64,000 nt of DNA from Arenicola marina (taxonomy: Eukaryota > Annelida > Polychaeta > Arenicolidae): contig OZ025248.1 of assembly GCA_964019135.1 (NCBI GenBank), positions 47,113,670 through 47,177,669 of the forward strand, read 5' to 3'. Made by a program: the position numbers and the translations under genes. The first letter of the stretch is position 1. The number at the start of each line of letters is the position of its first letter. A model generated the notes under the pieces. That model made no database searches, was not told where the DNA came from, and was given only the letters and a program-made list of their open reading frames with translations. This document shows, piece after piece, positions 20,426 to 31,279 of the stretch.

Positions 20426-21671
20426 TGGCAAGCCAAAGTGGAATTTAATATAGTATGTACACATATGTTCAAATATTTACACATATGTTCAAATATTTCC
20501 ACATATGTCCAAATATTTCCACATATTTACAATTCATTTGGACATATGTGCAAATATTTGGACATATGTCCAAATATTTTCATATTAAATATTATACATA
20601 TGTCTAATTCAATTTTACATATGTGCAAATATTTGGACATGTGTCAAAATATTTTCACATATGTAAAATTGAATTAGACATATGATGTAAAATTGATACA
20701 CATATGTTTAATTCAATTGCACATATGTCCAAATCATTTGTACATATGCCTAAATCATTTGCACATATGTTTAATTCAATTGCACATATGTCCAAATCAT
20801 TTGAACGTATATGCAATCCACCTCCATCTACATTTCCCCCTCCTCCTTCACCTGCACCTGCACCTGCACCTGCACCTGCACCTGCACCTCTACTTCCATT
20901 TCCACCGCCACCCCCACCCCCAACCCCCCCTCCCCCTCCCCCTCCCCCTCCCCTTCTCCCACTCCACCCTCCCTCCACATCCACCTCCACCTCCACATCC
21001 ACCTCCATCTCTACCTCCACCTACCTTCAACCCCACCTCCACCTCCACCTCCACCTCTACCTCCACCTCCACCTCAACCTCCACCTCCACCTCCGCCCCC
21101 ACCCCCACCCCCACCCCCACCTCTTCTTCCACCTCCACCACCTCCTCAACTCCTCCACCTCCACTTATAATTCGGATTAATGATAACATTAATTCATTTG
21201 AATTAATGATATGTGCAATTCAATTGTACATATGTCGAATTCAATTGTACATATGTGCAATTCATTTGGACATATGTCTAAATGATTTGGACTTATGTGC
21301 AAATGAATTGGACATATGTACAATTGAATTCGACATATGTACATTTGAATTCAACATATGTGCAATTCATTTGGACATATGTCTAAATCATTTGCACATG
21401 TCTAAATAGGGGTCTTTAAAGATATCCTTTATTGAATTGAAGATGTATTGAATTCACTTGGACATATGTGCAATTGAATTACACATATGTGTAATTCATT
21501 CGGACATATGTGCAATTGAATTACGCATATGTGTAATTCATTTGCACATATGTGTAATTCATTCGGACATATGTGCAATTGAATTACGCATATGTGTAAT
21601 TCATTTGGACATATGTGCAAATATTTGGACATATATGCAAATACTCTATTCAATTCCACTTTGGCTTGCCA
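20426..21671. mobile_element. TA-flanked inverted-repeat element with CATATG palindrome array (unit 1)
   Basis: The terminal inverted repeats are 20 bp (tggcaagccaaagtggaatt and its complement), flanked by TA on both sides. This fits a Tc1/mariner-type target duplication. The inside holds dozens of acatatgt palindromes spaced about 20 bp, around a 350-bp pyrimidine-only core of cctcca/cacctg repeats (about 20,815-21,170). There is no transposase. Proline- or glycine-rich open frames across the core are repeat artefacts. Confidence 0.75.
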
Positions 21672-21673
21672 TA

Positions 21674-21800
21674 GCATACCGGACGCCCCCCGACACAGCT
21701 AGCGCCATCCGGCATGACCGGGTCACCTGTCCCTGACCAAGACAGACTGGTCGGTGTGACGTCAGCACTACCGCCAGTTGAGACATAAATCAATACGACC
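21674..21800 (+). mobile_element. SINE-like sequence, right half (unit 1)
   Basis: This continues the sequence interrupted by the TA-flanked element and ends in gttgagacataaatcaata, followed by a poly-G run. The same 17-bp tail occurs near 18,528 outside the units, so the tail is dispersed. Equivalent copies are at 31,114-31,235 and 40,428-40,550. Confidence 0.45.
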
Positions 21801-21854
21801 CTTATTGTATGTGTGGCGGGGGGGGGGGGGGGGGGGGGGCGTCTTACCCTTCAT

Positions 21855-22690
21855 GATAGATGCCTCGACTGTGGAAAATGGCTAACGTCGTCCCAATACA
21901 TTAAAAAAATCAACTCTCAGGTCAACAACTATGAACGGCCAGTAAACTGAGTAGCATCGGAATTGATGGTCAGCTATTTAACTGGTTTAGTAATTGCATG
22001 TGTGATAGGCAGCAGAGATTACAGCAGGGGTACCCCAAGGTTCGGTATTGGGACCTCTCTTGTTTCTAGTCTACATTAGTGACTTAGCCAACGATATTGA
22101 ATGTAATATTAGACTTTTCGCTGATGATACCACTATATTTGTTGCCACATAATGATTTAGGTGACGCACGCGGTATGTTAATGCGGAAAATAGAATCGTC
22201 AGCCAAAAAGTGGTTTTTTAGATTTTACACGGAACCAATCAAATGCGCAAGCCGCACTCAGGTGTATAGAGAATTGGGAAATCCTGTCAATAAGGAGGGA
22301 CAGATTCAAACTTATTTTGTTTCACAATTGTTTCATTTTAACCAGGCACCTTCCTATGTGTGTAGCTTACATCATATGTCCGTGCCCGACCGCTCTCAAT
22401 AGGGTTTACGTAGTGTTATCCCTCATAATATTATTCAATTTTATACCAGGTGGTTCACCTTTTACAAGTGTATAACGAATTACCAGTCACTATACGCAGC
22501 TTGCACGACCCAATAACGTTTAAAGTAGCACGTCCTACTTCTCGCCCTTTGCACTTACAATACACAACCAGGCTTATGCCGGACGTATCCCCATTATCTA
22601 CCCCCCCCCCCATACCCCCTCCACCACATGCACAGTATGACTGGCAGCTCCCATGTGTCTGTTGGACCCGCTGCCGGGTCACATGAATTA
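21855..22690 (+). mobile_element. LINE reverse-transcriptase fossil, central and C-terminal part (unit 1)
   Basis: In shifting frames the sequence reads [35 protein letters not shown] (the catalytic xADD box) and a C-terminal FKVARPTSRP-like tail. All are typical of jockey/CR1-type non-LTR elements. Frames change and stops occur, so the element is dead. It directly continues the N-terminal RT piece at 18,720-18,856: only about ten residues of the RT are missing at the insertion point. Confidence 0.82.
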
Positions 22691-23181
22691 TTGGTGACGT
22701 TTATGCGCGAGCACAACTTGAGACGTAGTGCTAATGTTAATGCGCGCACACGAATTAATGATACCGCCATTGCGTTCGCACAAGAAGTAGAGATAACTTC
22801 ATAAAATTCGACAAATGTGCATATGATTTGGACATATGTTCACATATTTTCCACGTATCCACCCTCCCTTTTGTAAACATGTTCACCAGCCCCCTCGCAA
22901 TTTTTTTGTAGAGAGCTCCCCCCCCCCCCCCATGCCATGGTCGCAACCACTTCCAAATTCCTAGATCCGCTCCCTGCGCGAGCAGTGGGTTTTTTGTTTG
23001 TGCGATTTCTAACCTACATATTTGGCGAACCGTGTGTACGGGTCCAGTTTTTTATATTTAGGCTCGGTCTAGAGGGAGTCGTAGTTTTGCGTCGGCACAC
23101 ACGCCGTGGTTCGACGATATCTTCACCCCTACGAGCCCGATCTTCATATCGCCGCTGGAGACAAGAGTGGCAGTTTGGCCT
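22691..23181 (+). promoter_or_regulatory. Upstream region of GMC gene 1
   Basis: There is no coding feature. A TATA-like tttttatattta near 23,050 lies about 360 bp 5' of the start codon, followed by ggctcggtctagag. The same block precedes the gene in unit 2 (near 32,475), and in unit 3 (near 41,816) a foldback element is inserted right at it. Promoter function is inference from position and conservation among units. Confidence 0.3.
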
Positions 23182-23375
23182 ACTTGTGGCTAGAGCCTAG
23201 GACGATACTTGTGGCTAGAGCCTCGGACGATACTTGTGGCTAGAGCCTAGGACGATACTTGTGGATAGAGCCTGGGACGATACTTGTGGCTAGAGCCTAG
23301 GACGATACTTGTGGCTGGAGCCTAGGACGATACTTGTGGCTAGAGGTCAAGGTACTTGTGGATAGAGGTTAGGAC
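23182..23375. repeat. 25-bp tandem repeat 5' of GMC gene 1, about 8 copies
   Basis: The unit is acttgtggctagagcctagg plus acgat and ends 40 bp before the start codon, so it probably lies in the 5' leader. Copy number differs among units: about 8 here, 6 in unit 2 (32,606-32,749) and 7 in unit 3 (42,889-43,057). Confidence 0.88.
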
Positions 23376-23414
23376 GAGTTGGAGTCGCCCGGCCACGGAC
23401 CACCGACACAAAAC

Positions 23415-25238
23415 ATGGCTTGGCTGGTTAAGGTGTTGGCGGTTGTGCTCTTATCCTGGGCCGTGCACCGTTGGAGGTACTCCCGGAGTCTGGAACCCAT
23501 CGCTGTTACACCCCCGGGCGACATACGGAAAGCCTATGACTACGTGGTGGTGGGGGCGGGGTCGGCGGGGTGTGTGCTGGCGGCTCGGTTGTCCGAGGAC
23601 CCCGGGCAGACCGTCCTGCTCCTGGAGGCCGGCGGGGAGGACTCCACCGTGCTCAACGTGGGTACGCCGGGTCGTGCCGCCGCACTGTGGACCCATGCGT
23701 CGGGCGTCAGTTGGAACTACACGACCACACCGCAGCGTCACTCCCAGCTCTCCATGGTGGACCGGCGGGCGTCCTGCCCCCGGGGGAGGGTGCTAGGGGG
23801 CAGCAGCACGGTTAACGCCATGCTCTACGTCAGGGGTTCCCCCCACGACTACGACCACTGGGCCTCCCTGGGCAACCCTGGGTGGTCGTATAAAGACGTG
23901 CTTCCCTATTTCACGAAAGCTGAAAACAATCAGAACCCGGAGCTCTCGGCGTCGGCTTACCATGGTAGCAATGGCCCCCTAGTAGTGTCCCTCGGTGACA
24001 ACGACACCGCCCTGAAGAGCGCGTATTTACAAGCCGGGGTTGAAGTGGGTCTCGCAGTCGGTGACATAAACGGCCCCAAGCAGGAAGGGATTATTTCTCC
24101 CGCGCAAGGAACAATCAACGCCGGACTACGATGGAGTACTTCGACCGCGTATCTGCGTCCCGCGATGCGGCGGAGTAATCTGCATATCGTTACGGACGCA
24201 CACGTGACACAGGTACTGTTTGACGGCCTTCGGGCAACGGGTGTAAAGTTTCAAGGGAACGGTGGAGCCATACGAGACGTTTTGGCGCTCCAGGAAGTCA
24301 TTCTCTCGGCAGGAGCCATCGCTTCTCCACAACTCCTGATGCTGTCTGGAATTGGGCCAAAGGAACAGCTGCAAAACCTCGGAATTCCTGTTGTTGCCGA
24401 TTTACCCGTGGGCGATAATTTGGTGGATCATCCGATGTTGTTTGGTCCGGAGTTTTTGGTGGCGAAGCCGGTGTCGCGCAAGGTGCGGGAGGCTGAGTCC
24501 TGGGTCAGCCACGCTAAATACTTCCTGTTCGGGGGCGGCAGTCTAGGTACCCCGGCTAACGTCGATGGAGAGGCCTTCGTCCAGCTGCCCAGTCAGTCCG
24601 AACAAATCCCAGGGGCTAACATGCAGCTCCAATTATTGGCTTGTCACATCGGTAACGCTGAACCCGTCATGCAGAATTTCATGGACGTCACTAACATCAG
24701 AGAAGACGTGTTTCGCGCAGTGTACGGCAGCTCAGAAGGACAGGATGGATTCATCATACTACCCATACTGCTACACCCTAAGTCCGTCGGGCGTGTGACT
24801 CTCCGCTCGGCGGACCCCTTGGATCCCCCGGATATCGACCCAAATTATTTCCACATCCACGATGACGTCACCGTCATGGTGCGAGGAGTGCGCATGGCAC
24901 AGAAAATGGCGGACACTTCCGGTTTCCGGGATCTCGGCGCTCGAATGCTGAAGCGAGTGCATCCATCTTGCCATCACGTGAATTACGACAGCGACGCCTA
25001 TTGGGAGTGTTTCGTGGTTCACATGGCGGTGTCGGGGTACCACCCGGTGGGCACGTGTCGAATGGGCCCTGCAGGGGACCCTCGGGCCGTGGTCGACCCT
25101 CAGTTAAGGGTGCATGGCCTGCAGGGCCTCAGGGTGGTGGATGCCTCCATCATGCCCCACATAGTGGCTGGCAACACGAACGCCCCGACCATAATGATAG
25201 CGGAGAAGGCGGCCGACATGATAAAAGACGCCGCCTAG
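23415..25238 (+). CDS. GMC oxidoreductase (choline/glucose dehydrogenase-like), unit 1
   Basis: The protein has 607 residues from the first ATG; an in-frame TTG 36 bp upstream is not a likely animal start. An N-terminal hydrophobic stretch (residues 4-19, [15 protein letters not shown]) suggests a signal peptide or anchor. The FAD Rossmann motif VVVGAGSAG is at about 43-52. The GMC signature [14 protein letters not shown] starts near 128, and the second signature is [17 protein letters not shown]. The catalytic pair is in [11 protein letters not shown] (His near 543) and NTNAPT (Asn near 589). The family oxidises alcohols or sugars with FAD and passes electrons to a quinone or oxygen; the substrate cannot be told from sequence. 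The full length is usual for the family and there is no intron. The gene is convergent with the receptor exon, 1.1 kb away. Confidence 0.95.
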   Translation: MAWLVKVLAVVLLSWAVHRWRYSRSLEPIAVTPPGDIRKAYDYVVVGAGSAGCVLAARLSEDPGQTVLLLEAGGEDSTVLNVGTPGRAAALWTHASGVSWNYTTTPQRHSQLSMVDRRASCPRGRVLGGSSTVNAMLYVRGSPHDYDHWASLGNPGWSYKDVLPYFTKAENNQNPELSASAYHGSNGPLVVSLGDNDTALKSAYLQAGVEVGLAVGDINGPKQEGIISPAQGTINAGLRWSTSTAYLRPAMRRSNLHIVTDAHVTQVLFDGLRATGVKFQGNGGAIRDVLALQEVILSAGAIASPQLLMLSGIGPKEQLQNLGIPVVADLPVGDNLVDHPMLFGPEFLVAKPVSRKVREAESWVSHAKYFLFGGGSLGTPANVDGEAFVQLPSQSEQIPGANMQLQLLACHIGNAEPVMQNFMDVTNIREDVFRAVYGSSEGQDGFIILPILLHPKSVGRVTLRSADPLDPPDIDPNYFHIHDDVTVMVRGVRMAQKMADTSGFRDLGARMLKRVHPSCHHVNYDSDAYWECFVVHMAVSGYHPVGTCRMGPAGDPRAVVDPQLRVHGLQGLRVVDASIMPHIVAGNTNAPTIMIAEKAADMIKDAA

Positions 25239-26334
25239 CGGACAGCCCTAGGATGCTTCAGTATTTCTTTGGCCGTTATTCGCTTGCAAAATGAACATGT
25301 TTTCAGTTGTCTTGAGTGATTCATTTCAACCTGGTGATGCAGTAGCTTATGGATTAAGATGTCTATGCTCTCTATTTTCCAGTTTGCGAAAATCAAATAT
25401 GCCAGCATTTGATCGAGCCTTTGGCACATTAAGATAAGCTTTTAACCCAAATGTTACAAATGGTCCACACTGGCAGGGCGAATCCAGGAAGTTGAAAAGG
25501 AAGGGTCCACTGAAAACTGCGATGGGGACGAGGGTGCTCTCAACAAATTCTGACCGAGGGTTCCACTTACGTTCAACGAAACACCTCAGATGATTTAACT
25601 TTCGCATTGAAAAACGGAATCCTTCCATTAGGGGGATGGGTCCGGACCCCCGGGAATTTCCCCCATCCCTGGCTTAAATCTACAACCAACAGGCTGTTTT
25701 AAAGTAAAGGCTGCATTGTCTGGCAAATGCGGTTGTGTCTGTAACGTTATATATATTACCATACTAATTTAATAGAACAGTATTAAACCTAATTGATTAA
25801 GCCTAATTTTACATCAATTAGGTTTAATTATGCTCCAATCAATTAGAAAATCACAAAGACACCTGCTTTCATTCTAAGATTTGTATTCCTCATTTATTCG
25901 ATGAAACTTTTCTTTGATTGATCCAAGAAATAAACAGGCCGGACCACAGTTTTGCTGCTTTGGTGAATGCGTTTGAGTTTCCTCGAATAAAAACTGGTGC
26001 TCGGGCGGGCGTTTTGGTAGGGGAGGGGTCGCGGGCGGGGCGGGGAGGGGTCGCGGGCGGGGCGGGGGCGGGGCGGGGGCGGGGCGGGAGCGGAGCGGGT
26101 TCTCAATGTGCAAAATCTCATTATCTCATCCTGCCGACAGTTTTAATTGAATCTTCATATAGATGAGTCAGACATGGACTCGACTTCCGACCAAGAAGAG
26201 ATGCCAAACAACTGGAGCTGGCTGGGGTAATGAGAATGAGTCCATGATTGAAGGCAGAGACCGATTATCCATCACTGCTATTGCATTTGTCCCTGGAAAC
26301 CTTTGAACACGCTACGCATCCGCGACGCATCCGT
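25239..26334. other. Convergent intergenic region (unit 1)
   Basis: The region holds the 3' UTRs of the GMC gene (plus) and the receptor fragment (minus). A plus-strand AATAAA is at 25,929-25,934 and a minus-strand AATAAA at 25,893-25,898, so transcripts of the two genes would overlap by tens of bases. An inverted repeat of cctaattgatt/aatcaattagg type lies near 25,788-25,830. A G-rich stretch of cggggcggggg repeats (about 26,008-26,098) is present in all units. Confidence 0.6.
25893..25934. terminator. Overlapping convergent poly(A) signals (unit 1)
   Basis: AATAAA is at 25,893-25,898 on the minus strand and at 25,929-25,934 on the plus strand. Equivalent signals in unit 3 are at 45,575-45,580 and 45,611-45,616. 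If both are used, the two mRNAs share a short complementary 3' overlap. Confidence 0.45.
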
Positions 26335-29032
26335 CTACTTTCCGGACAAATTTTGCTTAATATGTTCCTTATAATGGACGTATTTCTTGTTGACCTTTCC
26401 TGTGAAGGAGGAGGTGGTGAAGGTCTGCACCGCGGGCATTGCGAGGCCGTGGAGGGCCAGCGCAACGATCTGACACAGCAGGTCGGCTTGGGTCTGCACT
26501 CCTCCGCCAGTATACGCTCTAAGCGCTATGGCGGACGTGGGCACGACCCAGAGCACGAGGAGAGTGACCATGACGAGGCAACGGTGCAGCACCGCCGAGG
26601 CCTGACTGTCGCCGGATCCACGCACCCGTTGGGCGGACCGTCGCGTCTCCATGGCAATGCTACCGTAGGTCCAGGCGACTAGGACTACCATGGCGACATT
26701 GATCAGCTCCAGGGCACCGGTGACGGCGGATACCGCGGGGGGGTCGGCGGGGTGGGCGCGCAGGAAGAAGCAGAAGACGGCCGCATCAACGCCGCCGCCG
26801 CCGCCGCTCGGAGCTCTGGTGTGGAGTACCGACACAGAGCCAACGGCGGCGCACACCGCCAGCCAGCAGGCGACGCTGGAGAACAGTTGGACGCGCCGGC
26901 TCATGTCCCTCTTCTTCAAGGACGACATGATGACGACATAGCGATGGACGCTGGCCAGAGCCAGGAAGCAGCTGGTGGCGCCCACAGCCACGCCGGACAG
27001 GATCTCCAGCCCGACACACGGGAAGCTGGATGGCCATGAGTGGGTCACGTACAGCAGATCCCTGCCAATCAGCGCGTCCAAGAAGGAAAGCATCAGGACA
27101 TACACGCCTATCAGCAAGGTGGCAAACGATAGGTGGAGCTGGAAAAAGCCTTTGGCTTCGCCTGAGTACCACTTGACGCAGATGAGCGCCTGTATTAGTA
27201 TTGCGATGGCAACGGTGCCCATGATCAGTCTGAACCACGTGTTCGAGACCGATGTGTAGCAAGCTTGCTGCGCCTCTGGCGAAACACACGCCGCGGAACT
27301 CACATAACAGCAGAGGAGAAAGCTCTCCGCAATCAGCGTCTGGAGCTGCATGCTGCCGCCTAGGAAAGCCGTAATGTTGTTATGGGACAGATCCAGGAGG
27401 CGAAAATCACGTTCTTCGCAGCAAAAGGCATCGTTGTCAAATACCTCAAATAAATTATAGGAAAAGTTCACGCTCGTCAACAGCGGCATGCCATCAAATT
27501 TCCATTTGTCTATTTCATGAATTTCGCACATACTCAAATCTAGATCAGTTAAATTCGGCATAACTTGAAACGCGTTTTCTTCGATTTTTGATAAGTTGTT
27601 TCCTTTCAGCTATAAATGTCGAAGATTGCCAAGACCCGAGAACATATCGCTGGTTAATGCAGTCAAGTAGTTGTGTTCTAGCAAGAGAAAAGTCAGACTT
27701 TTAAAAGGGGCAAACACGCCGGGTGGTAGGCTCTGTAGCCCGGTGAATGAGAGGTTGAGAAACAACAACCTGCCCATGCCAAGGAAGGAGTTTACATTGA
27801 GCTCAAGTTGGTCTGAGGACACCTGGACCGCCCTGAAAGGAGCCGGGTAGGTCGCCATGATGGTGACGTCACACACAACCAACGATCCTCGGGTTGAGCA
27901 CTCCTTTGGCAGTACAGTATCTTTAGTGCAGAGTTGTTCGTCATCGTGGGAGAGTGGGCAATGAATGATGCCGTCGCAAATATACGCACGGGAGACACAC
28001 CAGTTTTCTCGACTACACCTCAGGTAGCCGGGACAGTCTACCGGGCAATGTCTCTCGTCGTGGCCACCTATGCAGTCAAGGACGCCGTTGCATACTTTGT
28101 GCAATGGCACGCAGTAGGACTGGGGGCACTTGAAGAAGTCTTCCCGACACTGATGATCGGCGCAGTCGCGCAGGTGACCTCCCGTGCTGCATGGAATGAG
28201 GACACCGTGACGGTTGTGATCCAGAATGCAGGACAGATCCGGGGGTAACACGTGGTCGAGTATCGCACACCATGGCAGCGGAAATGCATTGGCCGTTGTC
28301 ACAGCGATAGTCGTCTTGGGGACAGTCCAGTTGAGGGCACACTTCCTCGTCAGAGCCGTCGGGACAGTGCAGGAGGCCGTCGCAAACGTGGAGCAGTGGT
28401 ACACAGGATCCAGATCGGCACTGATAGTAGGATGCCAGATCGCAGGAGCACGCTTTTACGGGACAGAAGTCGAAGCAAGCCCGCGTTCCCGGTCGAAGGG
28501 ACACGTCGGCCACGTGAAAATGGCACACGGGCCGGCAGGCGACCTCGTCACTTCAGTCGAGGCAGTCCTTCTTTCCGTCGCACCAATGAGAGGCCAGGAT
28601 ACAGGAGCGGTCGCCGCAGCTCCGCCAGTAATAACTGCTCTCACTGCACGCCAAGGACGACGGTAGGGCGATGGTTAGGTTGCTGATGGACGTGGACGTA
28701 GTGTCACTATGGTTGTCGGCATGTCCTGTGGCAGTCACCTCACAAAGGCATCCAGCACGCGGCAGTGGCTGGTCACAGGGTACAGAGAGCCAGGGTGAAG
28801 GCTGGTCGTGCCACATGTACAGCAAGGCCACACAGTCAGGACCTTCGGCTGATATCGGGTGCAGTTTATTTGACCAATTCAAGAGTTGGGTGGACGGAAA
28901 AGTGGTGTTTCTAGATTTGAAGCCATGAGGTCCTTCCTCAGTGACGTAGAACGGGAGGCTGGAGTGATAATAGGGTACATTCCACTCTGCATACCCGAGG
29001 GGATCGCTGCTTTCCCATCTGTATTTTTCTGC
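26335..29032 (-). pseudogene. Truncated LDLa-LRR 7TM receptor exon, unit 1 (pseudogene)
   Basis: This is the unit-1 copy of the last receptor exon (half C-type lectin, LDLa, LRR, 7TM). Relative to the intact unit-3 copy it has a GGA-to-TGA stop in the first LDLa (28,553-28,555) and a TAG in the LRRs (27,610-27,612). It also lacks 235 bp of LDLa coding sequence and one further base, near 28,254, which shifts the frame. The acceptor side joins LINE sequence in place of the upstream receptor exons. The 7TM part (26,335-27,561) remains open. A functional short transcript cannot be excluded, but no start or promoter is evident. Confidence 0.88.
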
Positions 29033-29051
29033 CTGAAATGAAACGGACATG

Positions 29052-29119
29052 ACGGGGTATGACGGGATTAGCCCGAGGATGCTAAAAGAACCTGGTAAAG
29101 CCATAGCTGAACCCCTGTC
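29052..29119 (+). mobile_element. LINE RT fossil, N-terminal piece (unit 2)
   Basis: Only GYDGISPRMLKEPGKAIAEP and a few more residues remain. This matches 18,776-18,856 of unit 1 without the Helentron-like insertion that follows there. Confidence 0.75.
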
Positions 29120-29564
29120 ATAACTCTTTGTTCTGTGTCTCGATTAGTGTCGGATGTTTCACCAGGCGTCCGTCTAACGCCTGGCTAGGGGAACTAGCTC
29201 GGTAGAGTGATGGCAGGAGACCGGGTCAATCCATATGCATCTTTATTGCATTCAGGTTGTACAGGCTACAACCGCTCTCTATCTCCCTGCTTTCTCTCTG
29301 TCCTCTATTTCTCTCTGTCTGACCCTGCCGTCTCCGCGGCGACTTATATATGTCCCTCTGATCGCATGCGGGTGGGTCGCCTTGGTGTTCGACCCACCCT
29401 CAGGATGACCCACAGGCATGGCACGAACTGTGACGGGCTGTGCCCGCAGATTTCCAGCCGGGCGTATTGGCACACCTAGCAACCGATATCTCTTGCTCCA
29501 GGACAGTCATCCCCTATCCTGACCGGGCGGCCGCCGTGCAGGTCGCATTCTCGCCCGCAAACTA
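29120..29564 (+). mobile_element. SINE-like sequence, left half (unit 2)
   Basis: Copy of 19,994-20,425 with the same tRNA-like head (near 29,187) and hairpin. The right half is at about 31,114-31,235. Confidence 0.45.
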
Positions 29565-31111
29565 TGGCAAGCCAAAGTGGAATTTAATATAGTATTTGCA
29601 CATATGTTCAAATATTTACACATATGTTCAAATATTTCCACATATGTCCAAATATTTCCACATATTTACAATTCATTTGGACATATGTGCAAATATTTGG
29701 ACATATGTCCAAATATTTTCATATTAAATATTTTACATATGTCTAATTCAATTTTACATATGTGCAAATATTTGGACATGTGTCAAAATATTTTCACATA
29801 TGTAAAATTGAATTAGACATATGATGTAAAATTGATACACATATGTTTAATTCAATTGCACATATGTCCAAATCATTTGTACATATGCCTAAATCATTTG
29901 CACATATGTTTAATTCAATTGCACATATGTCCAAATCATTTGAACGTATATGCAATCCACCTCCATCTACATTTCCCCCTCCTCCTTCACCTCCACCTCC
30001 AACCCCCCCCCCCCCTCGCCCCACCTCCACCTCCACGTTCCCCCCACCTCCATCTTCACCTTCACCTCTACCCCCATCCCCACCTCTTCCTCCACCTCCA
30101 CCTCCACCGCCATCACCGCATCCTCCCCCTCCGCCTCCACCCACACCTCCAACCCCATCTCTGCCTTCAGCCCACCTCCACCTCCCCCTTCCCATCCCCC
30201 CCCTGCACCTGCACCTGCACCTGCACCTGCACCTGCACCTCTACTTCCATTTCCACCGCCACCCCCACCCCCACCCCCCTCCCCCTCCCCCTCCCCCTCC
30301 CCCTCACCTTCTCCCACTCCACCCTCCCTCCACATCCACCTCCACATCCACCTTCATCTCTTCCCTTCACCTACCTTCAACCCCACCTCCACCTCCACCT
30401 CCACCTCCACCTCCACCTCCGCCCCCACCCCCACCCCCACCCCCACCCCCACCTCTTCTTCCACCTCCACCACCTCCTCCAACTCCTCCACCTCCACTTA
30501 TAATTCGGATTAATGATAACATTAATTCATTTGAATTAATGATATGTGCAATTCAATTGTACATACGTCGAATTCAATTTACATATGTGCAATTCATTTG
30601 GACATATGTCTAAATGATTTGGACTTATGTGCAAATGAATTGGACATATGTACAATTGAATTCGACATATGTACAATTGAATTCGACATATGTGCAATTC
30701 ATTTGGACATATGTCTAAATCATTTGCACATATGTCTAAATAGGGGTCTTTAAAGATATCCTTTATTGAATTGAAGATGTATTGAATTCACTTGGACATA
30801 TGTGCAATTGAATTACACATATGTGTAATTCATTCGGACATATGTGCAATTGAATTACGCATATGTGTAATTCATTTGCACATATGTGTAATTCATTCGG
30901 ACATATGTGCAATTGAATTACGCATATGTGTAATTCATTTGGACATATGTGCAAATATTTGGACATATATGCAAATACTCTATTCAATTCCAGTTTCATT
31001 CCTTCATCCTTCATCGTCCCGGGAGGTTCCTTGGCCCAATTTAGCCTGTATGTGCACAAAAGTGGCCTAAAACACCAACATTCCTCTATTCAATTCCACT
31101 TTGGCTTGCCA
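29565..31111. mobile_element. TA-flanked inverted-repeat element with CATATG palindromes (unit 2)
   Basis: The TIRs and TA flanks are the same as in unit 1. The pyrimidine core is longer (about 29,957-30,503). A private insert of about 106 bp near 30,992-31,097 is flanked by a 15-bp direct repeat (ctctattcaattcca). Confidence 0.75.
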
Positions 31112-31279
31112 TAGCATACCGGACGCCCCCGACTCAGCTAGCGCCATCCGGCATGACCGGGTCACCTGTCCCTGACCAAGACAGACTGGTCGGTGTGACG
31201 TCAGCACTACCGCCAGTTGAGACATAAATCAATACCACCCTTGTTGTATGTGTGGCGGGGGGGAGGGGAGTCTTACCCT

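Larger units (their letters stand above)
18776..29051. repeat. Segmental duplication unit 1 (10,276 bp)
   Basis: This is the first of three direct repeats starting at acggggtatgacggg. It holds LINE/SINE/MITE debris, a GMC oxidoreductase gene and a truncated receptor exon. It is longer than unit 2 mainly through a private 1.1-kb Helentron-like insertion. By eye the units are near-identical over most of their length. Confidence 0.93.

Noticed and set aside
20655-21410. Pro/His/Thr-rich and Gly/Glu-rich open frames in the CATATG elements (also in units 2 and 3)
   Set aside because: They follow the C/T-only core and its complement, change between units by indels, and have no conserved frame.
23379-23414. 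Upstream TTG start for the GMC genes (12 extra residues)
   Set aside because: Non-ATG initiation is unlikely in an animal gene. The following ATG precedes a proper hydrophobic signal segment in all three copies.
24126-24374. Open frames antisense to or in other frames of the GMC genes and receptor exons
   Set aside because: They are shadows of the strong coding frames, lack motifs, and appear in each unit only because the units are duplicated.
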